A stretch of DNA of 49,095 nt from JAFDWI01 sp964544305 (GCA_964544305.1 CAZJAZ010000016.1:1-49095); one strand, 5' to 3'. Counted from the first letter of the stretch, positions 7,168 through 15,727 are shown. Notes: generated by a model not told the origin, from the sequence alone. Translations and numbers: made by a program.

Positions 7168-8549
7168 GATGCAACCTCTGCCTCAACGATTGGGTTGACC
7201 CAGCCGCCAAGATCAGCGGCTAATGCGTCAGCCTCAGCGGGGCCCCAGGTGCCCGGTTTGTAATTGCGAACCGGCACGGCATCGTCAAGCACATTATCGA
7301 CAATTCGCCATGCTGCCTCGACGGCGTCCTGGCGAGCAAACAGCGACTGGTCACCGTCAATCGCGTCGCCAAGCAATCGTTCATAGGGAGGCATCTCGTC
7401 AACATGCCGTGACACCACTTCAAGCTCAACAGACTCACCGATCATCGCTTCACCCGGGACTTTTGAACGCGCCCCAATCGCAATTTCTTGGTCGGGAGTC
7501 ACCCGAAACCGCACATAGTTACGTCCGCCAACATCCTTGTCGGCAAATACCACCTGAGGAGCCTCGCGGAACTGCACGATTACTTCGGTCGCCGTCACCG
7601 GCAAACACTTCCCTGCACGGATCACAATCGGCACGCCAGCCCAACGCCAGTTGTCAAGCGTAAGTCGCAGTGCGACAAACGTTTCGCGTGTCGATGCGGG
7701 GTCAACTCCTTTTACTGACCGGTAGCCCTCATATTGGCCACGCACAATATGTTCGGTTGTGATTGGTCGCGCGGATTTGAAAACGGTCGTTTTCGCGTCT
7801 CGACGTGCTTCGGGGTTCTCATTTGATGGGGGTTCCATCGCGAGCATGCCAAGGAGTTGCAACATGTGGTTTTGTACGACGTCGCGTACGGCGCCAACCG
7901 CGTCGTAAAACGCGCCACGATCGGCCACGCCAAAATCTTCGGCCATGGTGATCTGAATACTCGCGACATGATGACGATTCCACACCGGCTCGAGAAACGA
8001 GTTCGCAAACCGAAAGAAAAGAACATTCTGCACGGGCTCTTTTCCGAGGTAGTGATCGATCCGATAGATCCGCTCCTCAGGAAAAACCTCATGCAAGTCG
8101 TGATTGAGTTGTTTGGCTGATGCCGCGTCGTGCCCAAAAGGCTTCTCACAGATCACACGGGCATTCTTCGCGCATCGAGATGCGCCAAGACCATCGGCAA
8201 CGGTGGAAAAAAGGGAAGGGGGGATTGCTAAATAGTGCAATGGTGCTTGTGCGTCACCAAGCGCATCACGCAAACGAGTAAACGTTGCAGCATCGGTGTA
8301 GTCGCCTCCGACGTAATGCAGCAGTCCGGTCAGTTTTGTCATTACGGCTTCGTCAATAGTCCCGTGCTCATCAATGGCGGCACGGGCGCGTTTCGCGAGC
8401 TGTGTTGTGTCCCAGTCTTCGAACGCGACTCCAATAATTGGGAGTTCAAAACCGTCACGGCGAACCAATTGGTAGAGCGCCGGAAAAATCTGTTTGTATG
8501 CAAGATCCCCGGTCGCCCCGAAAAACACGAATGCGTCGGCACGGCTCAC
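7164..8549 (-). CDS. zwf: Glucose-6-phosphate 1-dehydrogenase
   Basis: The enzyme oxidises glucose-6-phosphate to 6-phosphogluconolactone and reduces NAD(P)+. At 461 residues it is close to the bacterial norm. The N-terminal nucleotide-binding fingerprint is FFGATGDLA (residues 9-17). The active-site signature RIDHYLGKE lies at 163-171 with catalytic His166, and EKPFG occurs just before it at 135-139. The C-terminal beta-sheet domain contains RAGKCLP and YERLLGDAIDGD. It overlaps gnd upstream and pgi downstream by 4 bp each, so the three are almost certainly co-translated. The usual actinobacterial partners opcA and pgl are not in this cluster. Confidence 0.97.
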   Translation of the reverse strand: MSRADAFVFFGATGDLAYKQIFPALYQLVRRDGFELPIIGVAFEDWDTTQLAKRARAAIDEHGTIDEAVMTKLTGLLHYVGGDYTDAATFTRLRDALGDAQAPLHYLAIPPSLFSTVADGLGASRCAKNARVICEKPFGHDAASAKQLNHDLHEVFPEERIYRIDHYLGKEPVQNVLFFRFANSFLEPVWNRHHVASIQITMAEDFGVADRGAFYDAVGAVRDVVQNHMLQLLGMLAMEPPSNENPEARRDAKTTVFKSARPITTEHIVRGQYEGYRSVKGVDPASTRETFVALRLTLDNWRWAGVPIVIRAGKCLPVTATEVIVQFREAPQVVFADKDVGGRNYVRFRVTPDQEIAIGARSKVPGEAMIGESVELEVVSRHVDEMPPYERLLGDAIDGDQSLFARQDAVEAAWRIVDNVLDDAVPVRNYKPGTWGPAEADALAADLGGWVNPIVEAEVAS

Positions 8550-9595
8550 GCCGCACCCCCCGAAACCCCGTCAGCGGTTTTTTCAACATGGCCACCGAAC
8601 TCATGGCGCATCGCAGAAAGAATGCGATTCGCGAACTCGTCATTACCACGCGAATCGAATCGGTTGAACAGCGCAGTTGCCAAAACAGGTGCGGGAACCC
8701 CCTCATCAATTGCAGCGTCCAAGGTCCAACGGCCTTCCCCAGAATCTGACACGCGTCCGGCAAAACCAGACAGGCTCGGATCTTCGAGAAATGCATGAGC
8801 GGTCAAATCAAGCAACCACGATGCAATAACTGAACCGCGCCGCCACACTTCGGTGATCTCAGTAAGGTCAAGGTCGAACTGGTAGTACTCAGGATGCTCA
8901 AGGGGGGTGGTTTCTGCATCGGTTTCACGCTGCTGTGAACCCACGTTTGCCCCGGCCAAAATATTGAGTCCTTCGGCGTAGGCCGCCATCATTCCGTATT
9001 CGATGCCGTTGTGGACCATCTTGACGAAATGTCCTGCTCCATGGGGCCCACAGTGCAACCAGCCATGCTCGGCCGTGCTTTGCGGGCCCCCCTTGCCGTT
9101 GGCGCGACCAGGCGTCCGTTCGATTGTTCCCACGCCTGGCGCCAACGCTTCAAAAATCGGCCGCATCCGTGCAACCGCGTCCGTTTGACCGCCAATCATC
9201 ATGCAGTAGCCCCGTTCAAGACCCCACACGCCTCCGGATGTACCCACATCCAAATAGTTGATGTTCTGTTTCTCCAATGCAGCCCCTCGAACGATGTCGT
9301 CGTGATAGCGAGAGTTTCCACCGTCGATAAGCGTGTCGCCAGACTGAAGCAGTGGCGTGATTTCATCAGCCACGCTTTGCACAACGCCGGCAGGAACCAT
9401 CATCCACACATTGCGGGGTTCCGCGAGCGTCGAGACAAGCTCGGCGAGCGATTGCACACCGGTTGCGCCTTCCGCCATGAGGGAGGCAACTGCCGTTGGA
9501 TCTGGGTCGTAGACAACGCAGGTGTGGCCTGCGGCCATGACGCGACGCGCCATGTTGGCTCCCATGCGACCCAAACCAATCATTCCCAATTCCAT
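8546..9595 (-). CDS. gnd: 6-phosphogluconate dehydrogenase (short form)
   Basis: The enzyme oxidatively decarboxylates 6-phosphogluconate to ribulose-5-phosphate. The Rossmann fingerprint GMIGLGRMGANMA lies at residues 4-16, and the family segments IDGGNSRYHDD, LDVGTSGGVWGL, CGPHGAGHFVKMVHNGIEYG and the catalytic Lys and Asn they carry are intact. At 349 residues it belongs to the shorter, often NAD-preferring class (about 300-350 residues) rather than the 470-residue NADP class; the coenzyme preference is inferred from length only. GGAGG sits 4 bases upstream of the ATG, a strong ribosome site. It is the first enzyme gene of the gnd-zwf-pgi operon, 51 bp after a small zinc-ribbon gene on the same strand. 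Confidence 0.95.
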   Translation of the reverse strand: MELGMIGLGRMGANMARRVMAAGHTCVVYDPDPTAVASLMAEGATGVQSLAELVSTLAEPRNVWMMVPAGVVQSVADEITPLLQSGDTLIDGGNSRYHDDIVRGAALEKQNINYLDVGTSGGVWGLERGYCMMIGGQTDAVARMRPIFEALAPGVGTIERTPGRANGKGGPQSTAEHGWLHCGPHGAGHFVKMVHNGIEYGMMAAYAEGLNILAGANVGSQQRETDAETTPLEHPEYYQFDLDLTEITEVWRRGSVIASWLLDLTAHAFLEDPSLSGFAGRVSDSGEGRWTLDAAIDEGVPAPVLATALFNRFDSRGNDEFANRILSAMRHEFGGHVEKTADGVSGGAA

Positions 9596-9646
9596 GGAGC
9601 CTCCACTCGTACTTGATTCGTCGAACGAAGTGGACCTTACCGACTC

Positions 9647-9823
9647 TTAGAGGTCTTGCGCGCCCGGCACGACGAGATCCCATCGATCGAGGCAATCTTC
9701 GCATCGATATGCCACGACTTCCCCCGGTACAAACAATCCATCTTCGTTGGGATAACTCAACAAATGGCACCGACCTCCACAATCAATGCAGTCGATCAAT
9801 TCTGGAACATCAGGTATTGACAC
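9647..9823 (-). CDS. Small zinc-ribbon-like protein
   Basis: The protein has about 58 residues when started at GTG 9823, which has AAGGAG 10 bases upstream; an in-frame TTG at 9853 is the alternative. Two Cys pairs, CIDCGGRC near the N-terminus and CEDC about 30 residues later, form a treble-clef or zinc-ribbon pattern, followed by LDRWDLVVPG. Small proteins of this look occur widely in Actinobacteria next to other genes; I do not recognise a named family. It precedes gnd by 51 bp on the same strand and is divergent from rsmD, with only 43 bp between the two start codons. Confidence 0.6.
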   Translation of the reverse strand: MSIPDVPELIDCIDCGGRCHLLSYPNEDGLFVPGEVVAYRCEDCLDRWDLVVPGAQDL

Positions 9824-9866
9824 CGGACTTCGACTCCTTGGCAGCGCGGACAACTACATTGTGGCC

Positions 9867-10442
9867 GTGCGAGTGGTGGCCGGCATAGCGCGAGGTCGAA
9901 CGATCTCAACGCCCAAAGATCGAAATGTGCGACCGACGTCAGATCGGGTGCGGGAAGCAATGTTCAACGCACTGCATTCTCTTGACGCGGTCCGTGGTGT
10001 GCGCGTACTTGATCTTTTTGCCGGCACCGGCGCCCTTGGCATTGAAGCGTTGTCGCGTGGCGCTTCGCACGTGACCTTTGTTGAGTCGGACTCGGCGGCT
10101 CGCCAACTCGTCATAAAGAATCTTGCTCAGCTTGGTTTTGACGACGCAGAGCAAGCGGCCGTGATCGCGGGATCAGCACAAGTTTTTCTCGAACGGAAAG
10201 TTGCGGCAGTCTTCGATTTGGTACTGCTCGACCCTCCCTATGCCTTCGACGAATGGGACCAACTTCTCGGTTCCCTTGAACCCTGGTGCGACAACGAGAC
10301 GATCCTTGTCATCGAATCGAATAGAAAAATTTCTGTCCCACCTGAATGGAAGATCCACAGATCGAAGCGCTATGGCGGTACCGTGGTGAGTATCCACGTC
10401 CGAGCGACATCGATGTCGCATACCAGCGGAGCCAACCCTTGA
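9867..10442 (+). CDS. rsmD: 16S rRNA (guanine966-N2)-methyltransferase
   Basis: RsmD methylates G966 of 16S rRNA using S-adenosylmethionine. I start it at GTG 9867, because the family N-terminus (M-R-V-I-A-G-x-x-K/R-G-R) aligns exactly with VRVVAGIARGR; the reading frame is open further upstream but without homology. The protein has 191 residues. It shows PTSDRVREAMFN, the SAM-binding motif I LDLFAGTGALGIEALSRGA, motif II FVESD and the catalytic motif DPPY. Its stop codon shares 3 bases with the TTG start of coaD (TTGA overlap), the usual rsmD-coaD pairing in bacteria. It is divergent from the zinc-ribbon/gnd operon. Confidence 0.93.
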   Translation: MRVVAGIARGRTISTPKDRNVRPTSDRVREAMFNALHSLDAVRGVRVLDLFAGTGALGIEALSRGASHVTFVESDSAARQLVIKNLAQLGFDDAEQAAVIAGSAQVFLERKVAAVFDLVLLDPPYAFDEWDQLLGSLEPWCDNETILVIESNRKISVPPEWKIHRSKRYGGTVVSIHVRATSMSHTSGANP

Positions 10443-10918
10443 CGATCGTTCTGTATCCCGGTTCATTTGATCCGATCCACAACGGCCACGTCGAGATCAT
10501 TGAGGTCGCGTCCAAGATGTTTTCCGAGGTGGTGGTCGCAACGATGCGCAACCCACAAAAAGGTGAGCCCCTTTTCACATTGGAAGAGCGCGAGGAAATG
10601 ATCCACGAGGCCACCGCCCACCTCGCCAACGTGCGCGTGACGCATTTTTCGAGTCTCGTTGTTGATCTGGCACGAGATCTCGGCGCTGACTTCATAGTGA
10701 AAGGCCTGCGCGCCGTATCTGACTTTGAATCCGAGTTGCAACAAGCTCATATGAATCACGCAATTTCAGGCGTGCACACTGCCTTTTTGCCATCCGCAAG
10801 TACCCACTCGTTTGTGGCGTCGAAGCTTTTGCGTGAAATCGCTCGGTTTGGAGGTGACGTGTCCACAATGGTTCCTCCGGCCGTTGCCAAACGACTTGCA
10901 GAAAGGACCAGCTCATGA
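10439..10918 (+). CDS. coaD: Phosphopantetheine adenylyltransferase
   Basis: CoaD transfers AMP from ATP to 4'-phosphopantetheine, the penultimate step of coenzyme A synthesis. I choose TTG 10439 as start. GGAG lies 8 bases upstream, the length becomes 159 residues (the E. coli length), and the conserved N-terminus TIVLYPGSFDPIHNGH follows at once; an in-frame ATG at 10346 would lie deep inside rsmD. The nucleotidyltransferase motif GSFDPIHNGH, the R-x-x-D-FE region GLRAVSDFESELQQAHMN and the C-terminal SSTHSF-like segment SASTHSFVASKLLREI (ISSTxxR equivalent) are present. Its stop overlaps the next ATG by 4 bp. CoA made here also feeds the ACP prosthetic group needed by the nearby plsX/acpP pathway. 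Confidence 0.95.
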   Translation: MTIVLYPGSFDPIHNGHVEIIEVASKMFSEVVVATMRNPQKGEPLFTLEEREEMIHEATAHLANVRVTHFSSLVVDLARDLGADFIVKGLRAVSDFESELQQAHMNHAISGVHTAFLPSASTHSFVASKLLREIARFGGDVSTMVPPAVAKRLAERTSS

Positions 10919-11496
10919 GCGATGACACTGAGGTGCGCGACGAACTCTCCGAAGCGCTTGAACAAGGATCGCTCAATGAAGTCGAACAGCTTCTTAGCCG
11001 TGCGATAAACCACGTTGACACTGCTCGCGCGATGCCGATGTCCGCTTCGGTGATGATTAATCGTGATGAACTCCTCGAAATTCTTGAGGAGGCACGGGCT
11101 CGACTACCTGAAGAAATACGGGCCGCGCGATGGCTTCTCAAAGAGCGAGAAGAGTTCTTGGCGCGTACCGGACGAGAAGGTGACGAGATCGTTGATCAGG
11201 CCCGCGCTCGAGCGGCACGGATGGTGGAGCGATCTGAGGTAGTAAAGGAGTCCGAGCGACGCGCCCGGCAAATCATGGAGGATGCCGAGTCAAACGCGCG
11301 CGCAATGCGCTTGCAGTGTGAGGACTTCTGTGATCAGCGACTTGCCCAATTCGAGATTGTGTTAGAGCGCACCATGAAGATGGTTGCCGCCGGGCGAGAA
11401 CATTTGGCAGCGCCAACCACGACGCAAGCGTTGCAACCCGAACTTGAAGAAGACACCGACGCGGCCAACGCCTTTTTTGATCAAGATCAGGACTGA
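10915..11496 (+). CDS. sepIVA: SepIVA-like DivIVA-related coiled-coil protein
   Basis: The 193-residue acidic protein is dominated by a coiled coil from about residue 45 to 165. The core, INRDELLEILEEARARLPEE then ARWLLKEREEFL and later MRLQCEDFCDQRLAQFEIVLERT, closely follows my recollection of the mycobacterial SepIVA family, a DivIVA-like protein needed for septation and cell-envelope growth. That gene also lies next to the yceD homologue and near rnc/smc in mycobacteria, so position supports the call. No membrane segment or enzyme motif is present; it is expected to assemble at the membrane or division site. AGGA stands before the ATG, which overlaps the coaD stop (ATGA). The Asp/Gln-rich tail is probably disordered. 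An ATP-synthase-b-like coiled coil is the alternative reading. Confidence 0.8.
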   Translation: MSDDTEVRDELSEALEQGSLNEVEQLLSRAINHVDTARAMPMSASVMINRDELLEILEEARARLPEEIRAARWLLKEREEFLARTGREGDEIVDQARARAARMVERSEVVKESERRARQIMEDAESNARAMRLQCEDFCDQRLAQFEIVLERTMKMVAAGREHLAAPTTTQALQPELEEDTDAANAFFDQDQD

Positions 11497-11500
11497 CAGC

Positions 11501-12052
11501 GTGGCCGACGGTGTGCTGGGCGTACGCGAACTATTGCGTGTCTCAGGGAACAGTCGCACATTTGAGGGAACGTTGGATCTTGGCGAACCGGGCTTGACGA
11601 GCGCTTCGCTGGATGGTTCCGCGCCGGTCACCTACACATTGCATGTCGAGTCTCGTGGAAATCAGTTGTTTGCAACCGGCACGATTCGTGCACGTTGGAT
11701 AGGGCCGTGTCGGCGCTGTCTTGGTGAGGCGCACGGCGACGTTGTCACGCAGGTCAGAGAAATTTTTGATCCACATCCCGTTGAAGGCGAGACGTGGCCC
11801 ATTGAAGACGGCACGATTGATCTGAAACCATTGGCTATAGAGGCGCTGTTGCTTGATCTCCCCCTTGCACCGTTGTGTCAGGACGATTGCGCGGGACCAG
11901 ACCCTGAGCATTATCCGATGGATGATGCTGAGCGGGGCTCGGATGAACTGCGTGAAGTCGGAGAGTCGGGTGGCAACATCGAGGCGCAACAACTCGACCC
12001 TCGTTGGGCGGGCTTGCGAGCGATCCATATCGATCCTGAAACCAGTGATTGA
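11501..12052 (+). CDS. yceD: YceD/DUF177 family protein
   Basis: The protein has 183 residues from GTG 11501, which follows the sepIVA stop by 4 bp with AGGA 9 bases upstream. The DUF177 pattern is present: a beta-rich N-terminal half, then GPCRRCLGEA, a strand with EIFDP, and a second metal-like pair LCQDDCAG near residue 125. DUF177 proteins are encoded directly upstream of rpmF in most bacteria and have been linked to 23S rRNA or ribosome maturation; the molecular activity is uncertain. The typical yceD-rpmF adjacency is broken here by a 2.3-kb penicillin-acylase-family gene. The last 25 residues, which include a DPRWAGL motif common in actinobacterial members, complete the match. Confidence 0.88.
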   Translation: MADGVLGVRELLRVSGNSRTFEGTLDLGEPGLTSASLDGSAPVTYTLHVESRGNQLFATGTIRARWIGPCRRCLGEAHGDVVTQVREIFDPHPVEGETWPIEDGTIDLKPLAIEALLLDLPLAPLCQDDCAGPDPEHYPMDDAERGSDELREVGESGGNIEAQQLDPRWAGLRAIHIDPETSD

Positions 12053-12093
12053 CCATAGGCAGGTCCGCTGAAGATGGACTACAAAGGGCGGAT

Positions 12094-14385
12094 ATGAACC
12101 AAGACGTCGACATCCGTTGGACCACCCAAGACGTACCCCATATCAAAGCCGCGAGTTGGTATGGCCTCGGATTTGGCCAAGGATGGGCCTGCGCCAAGAC
12201 CAATCTGGGCACCATCTGGGACATGGCAACAAAAGTTGCGAGCAAACGGGCTTTTCACCGCGGGCCCGGACCAGATGAAAACTTTATTGCTTCGGATCTG
12301 GGCTATCTCGCCATTGATATCACCGGGCGCGCCAACGCGCTTCGAGACGCACAGCCGCCAACGATTCGAGAGCTCGTTTCTGGCTATGTCGCTGGGGCTA
12401 ATTCCTGGCTCAACGAAGCGTTCCAAACAGATGCGGTGCCAAGGTGGTGTGTCGGTGCCGCCTGGCTCCATCCCCTTACCGAACTTGATCTGTACCGCAT
12501 GATCGCCGACACGGTACTCATGGCAAGCGGGCGCAATCTTGTTGGCCTGATCGGGCGGGCCGAAGCCCCGGGGCCAAACGGTCCGGTTGCACCGTCTCCA
12601 ATGAGCGCGCTTGGCTCGGCAAACGCGGCAAGTAATGGTTGGGCATTTGGTGGCGACGCCACGAATGGCAACGGTGGACTCGTCATGGCAAATCCGCATT
12701 TTCCCTGGTACGGCGAAGCCCGATTCTTTGAATGCCATCTCACGATCCCAGGAGAAATTGACGTGTACGGCGCCAGCTTGATTGGTATGCCCGGTGTTCA
12801 AATGGGTTTCAACGCGACCGTTGGATGGGCACACACATTTTCAAAAGGCAATCGATTCACGTTGTACCGCCTTGATCTTGACGCAAACGACCCAACAAAG
12901 TATCGCTTTGGTAACGATGTTCGCTCTATGAATGCAGCGGACTACTCCGTCGATGTTGCAAACGAGGACGGCGTTGTCACCTCGGTTGAGCGCACGCTGT
13001 GGTCAAGCCATCACGGACCGATGGTGAACTTGCCGTTACTGGGATGGAGCACCGAGGTCGGCTTCTCATACCGCGATGCAAACCTTTCCAATACCGCAAT
13101 GCTTGAAATGTTCCTTGGCATGGACCGGGCCAGGACGGTTGGTGACTTGAAAACCGTGCTTGCCACCACCAAGGCAATGCCGTGGCTGAACACGCTTGCA
13201 GCCGATGCAAACGGCGACGCCTATTACATCGATGCGTCGGCGACTCCGAATCTGTCGCCTGCAGCACAGCAACGTTTCATCGATCGACTCGAGAATGACC
13301 CGATTGCTGCGTTGCTCGCAGAAAACCGAGTCGCCCTTCTTGATGGATCAGAACCTGACGACGAATGGATCGATGAGCCTGGTGCGCGCAGTCCGGGGCT
13401 CGTGCCTCACGACAACCTCCCTGAGCTTCTATGCCGGGACGTCGTCGTCAATTGCAATGACTCACACTGGTTGAGCCATCCCGCGAAAATGTTGGAAGGC
13501 TTTTCTGTTTTTCATGGCTTTGAACGCACGCCTCGGAGTCTACGAACCCGGCAAAACTTGCTCATGACCCAACTCCTCATTGGGGAGGGGTCGGTGACGC
13601 CCCAAAAAGCTCTTGATGCGGTGTTGCGCGGTGTATGTTTGAGCGCACTACTCATCAAAGACGACGTTGTCGCGCGGCTGCGCTCGCACGAGCAATGCCA
13701 AAGCGCCGCAGAAATTTTGGCGGCATGGGACGGGAGCGTTTCCGTCGATGCACGTGGTGCCGTGTTGTGGCGTGAGCTCCTCGCCTCGTTCGGTGCACAA
13801 GATTTGCGAACGAGTGGGGCACTCTTTGCGGATGCATTCAATCCTGACAACCCTGTCGTCACACCCCATGACCTTGCCCCACCATTTGGCGACATTGACC
13901 TGATTGTCGCGGCCACCACCAAAGCACTTGAGGTGCTCAGCGATGCCGGCGTTGCACCAGATGCTCGCTTGGGCGACGTGCAGTGGGCGCAATGTGGGGC
14001 AACACGCGTTGGGGTGCCCGGTGGTTTTGAAGTTGAAGGTGCCGCAAACGTCGTTGCTCCCGTTGGCGCACTGGCGAGCCAGTCATTGGCACCATTGCCC
14101 AAAGCGAACGAATCTTTCCCAAGTCGAGGAACCCCGACGGGACTTGGCCACGGTGGTTATCAGATCACCTACGGCACGAGTTTCTTGGCTGCATATGCGT
14201 TGACCCCGCAGGGGCCAGTTGGCATTGGCACGCTGGCGTACGGCAATACCGAAGATCATGAGTCGCCGCAAGCACTTGATGGTGCACAACGCTTCGCTGC
14301 GGGCCGCTTTCGACCGTTGTGTTTCACCGACGCGCAGATCGAAGCCGATGAACACTTCCGATCACAAAAGATACGCGCGAATTGA
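12094..14385 (+). CDS. Penicillin acylase family Ntn-hydrolase
   Basis: Members cleave amide-linked acyl groups (penicillin G, acyl-homoserine lactones, lipopeptides) after self-cutting into alpha and beta chains. The start is ATG 12094 with AAAGGG upstream, giving 763 residues. The self-processing site is Ala179/Ser180 in AASNGWAFGG; Ser180 would become the beta-chain nucleophile. His at beta-23 (ANPHFPW) and NCNDS (Asn453/Asn455) match oxyanion and stabilising residues of the family. The N-terminal WTTQDVPHIKA and GFGQGWACAKTNL are also typical. Most relatives are secreted, but no signal peptide is visible here, so the protein may act in the cytoplasm. It interrupts the usual yceD-rpmF neighbourhood. 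The substrate is unknown; aculeacin- or lactone-acylase activity is possible. Confidence 0.88.
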   Translation: MNQDVDIRWTTQDVPHIKAASWYGLGFGQGWACAKTNLGTIWDMATKVASKRAFHRGPGPDENFIASDLGYLAIDITGRANALRDAQPPTIRELVSGYVAGANSWLNEAFQTDAVPRWCVGAAWLHPLTELDLYRMIADTVLMASGRNLVGLIGRAEAPGPNGPVAPSPMSALGSANAASNGWAFGGDATNGNGGLVMANPHFPWYGEARFFECHLTIPGEIDVYGASLIGMPGVQMGFNATVGWAHTFSKGNRFTLYRLDLDANDPTKYRFGNDVRSMNAADYSVDVANEDGVVTSVERTLWSSHHGPMVNLPLLGWSTEVGFSYRDANLSNTAMLEMFLGMDRARTVGDLKTVLATTKAMPWLNTLAADANGDAYYIDASATPNLSPAAQQRFIDRLENDPIAALLAENRVALLDGSEPDDEWIDEPGARSPGLVPHDNLPELLCRDVVVNCNDSHWLSHPAKMLEGFSVFHGFERTPRSLRTRQNLLMTQLLIGEGSVTPQKALDAVLRGVCLSALLIKDDVVARLRSHEQCQSAAEILAAWDGSVSVDARGAVLWRELLASFGAQDLRTSGALFADAFNPDNPVVTPHDLAPPFGDIDLIVAATTKALEVLSDAGVAPDARLGDVQWAQCGATRVGVPGGFEVEGAANVVAPVGALASQSLAPLPKANESFPSRGTPTGLGHGGYQITYGTSFLAAYALTPQGPVGIGTLAYGNTEDHESPQALDGAQRFAAGRFRPLCFTDAQIEADEHFRSQKIRAN

Positions 14386-14453
14386 GCGTGAGCGGCGCGC
14401 ACGGCTAACCTTGGCGCGCTCTTCCCTACGGAACGAAACAGGTAGCACACGTC

Positions 14454-14633
14454 ATGGCTGTCCCCAAGAAGAAGACTTCCAAGTCAAAAAGCCGGAGCCG
14501 TCGGGCATCCGCGTGGCGCCTGGAGACCCCGGCGCGCAGCGTGTGCCCTCGGTGTGGCTCGGCAAAGACCCCGCACGTCGTGTGTGGCGGCTGTGGCTGG
14601 TACGGCGGTCGACAAGCCATTGACGTCGGCTGA
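14454..14633 (+). CDS. rpmF: 50S ribosomal protein L32
   Basis: The gene encodes 59 residues, starting MAVPKKKTSKSKSRSRR, the unmistakable L32 N-terminus. Two zinc-knuckle pairs, CPRC (residues 31-34) and CGGC (44-47), make this the zinc-binding form rather than the Cys-free one induced under zinc limitation in some Actinobacteria. It ends GGRQAIDVG. L32 is a structural protein of the large subunit. The gene lies directly before plsX, a conserved pairing, and the probable plsX start overlaps its last 14 bases in another frame. Confidence 0.96.
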   Translation: MAVPKKKTSKSKSRSRRASAWRLETPARSVCPRCGSAKTPHVVCGGCGWYGGRQAIDVG

Positions 14634-15624
14634 CTTCAACCTGCCAATCGCACTTGATGCGATGGGAGGAGACAAAGCCCCAGAAGAGATAGTTGCGGGA
14701 GCACACCAGGCAGCCGACGAGTTTGGCTTGCCAATTGTGCTCGTGGGCCGCAAGGAAGAATTGGGTGATGTCGGCAACCTTGAGGTCATCGATGCACGCG
14801 AGGTCATTGGTATGGCCGACGACCCTGGTTCAAGTGTTCGAACGATGAAGGATTCGTCGTTGGTACGTGCCGCTGAAGCGGTCCGTGATGGTCGTGCGTG
14901 CGCGATGGTCTCAGCGGGAAATACCGGTGCGACAATGGCCAGCGCATTGTTGCGTATGGGGCGGTTGTCGAACGTTGCTCGACCGGCGATCGCAACGCCA
15001 ATTCCAGTCCCCGGAGCAGATCATCCCACGATCTTGCTTGACGCGGGAGCGAATGCCGAATGCAAGCCTGAATGGTTGGTGCAATTTGGCCGGATGGGTT
15101 CAGTGTATTGCCAGAATCGCTACTTCGTTGCGCGGCCTCGCATTGGATTGTTGTCCATTGGTGAAGAAGCCACCAAGGGATCACCGCTGGTAAAAGACAC
15201 GCACAAACTCATGGCCGAGACAAATTGGGATGCGCTCGGCGCTCAGTTTATTGGCAACGTTGAAGGCCGTGATTTGATGGGCGGAGAAGTTGATGTGGTG
15301 GTGACCGACGGATTTACTGGCAACGTGACGCTCAAGACACTTGAGGGCGGGATGAAAGCCCTCGTGCGCGCAATTTTCGCAGCATTTGACACCGACGATG
15401 CCACACGCAACGCGGCTGAATCGCTCATGCCTGCACTGCTTCCGTTGTATGCGACGTTGGACCCGGACGCGACAGGTGGGGCAATGCTGCTTGGCGTGAA
15501 AGGGGTGTGCGTGATCAGTCATGGATCGTCGTCGGCTAACGCGATTGTTAATGCGTGCAAGGTGGCAGCGGAATCGGTGTCATCGGGCATGGTCGAGGCC
15601 GTTGGCAAATCGATCTTGACCTGA
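14620..15624 (+). CDS. plsX: Phosphate acyltransferase PlsX
   Basis: PlsX converts acyl-ACP to acyl-phosphate, the first committed acyl donor for phospholipid synthesis through PlsY; it is a peripheral membrane enzyme. The family N-terminus IALDAMGGDKAPEEIV starts about 10 residues after TTG 14620, which I take as start (334 residues; B. subtilis has 333). The frame is open upstream across most of rpmF but without homology there. Further motifs are VSAGNTGATMASALL, LLDAGANAECKPEWLVQF, LSIGEEATKGSPLVK, FIGNVEGRDL and VTDGFTGNVTLKTLEG. No clear ribosome site precedes the TTG, so coupling to rpmF translation is likely. Confidence 0.95.
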   Translation: MTSADFNLPIALDAMGGDKAPEEIVAGAHQAADEFGLPIVLVGRKEELGDVGNLEVIDAREVIGMADDPGSSVRTMKDSSLVRAAEAVRDGRACAMVSAGNTGATMASALLRMGRLSNVARPAIATPIPVPGADHPTILLDAGANAECKPEWLVQFGRMGSVYCQNRYFVARPRIGLLSIGEEATKGSPLVKDTHKLMAETNWDALGAQFIGNVEGRDLMGGEVDVVVTDGFTGNVTLKTLEGGMKALVRAIFAAFDTDDATRNAAESLMPALLPLYATLDPDATGGAMLLGVKGVCVISHGSSSANAIVNACKVAAESVSSGMVEAVGKSILT

Positions 15625-15653
15625 GCAAACGCTTCACAAGCGCACAAAGTCTG

Positions 15654-15667
15654 GAGTCGATAGACTC
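15654..15667. other. Perfect hairpin in the plsX-acpP gap
   Basis: GAGTC-GATA-GACTC forms a perfect 5-bp stem with a tetraloop, 30 bases after the plsX stop, in the 103-bp gap before acpP. No U-run follows, so it is not a classic terminator. It may mark a processing site or a regulatory element that lets acpP be expressed more highly than plsX. No convincing -35/-10 pair was found in the gap. Confidence 0.35.
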
Positions 15668-15727
15668 GCTAACTGCACAATGCAATTGTCGTTGTACTTT
15701 TCTACATCCCCTGTGAATGGAGTGCCC

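Noticed and set aside
10346..10438. Upstream in-frame extension of coaD
   Set aside because: It would place 31 residues without homology inside rsmD; TTG 10439 has a ribosome site and gives the exact family length.
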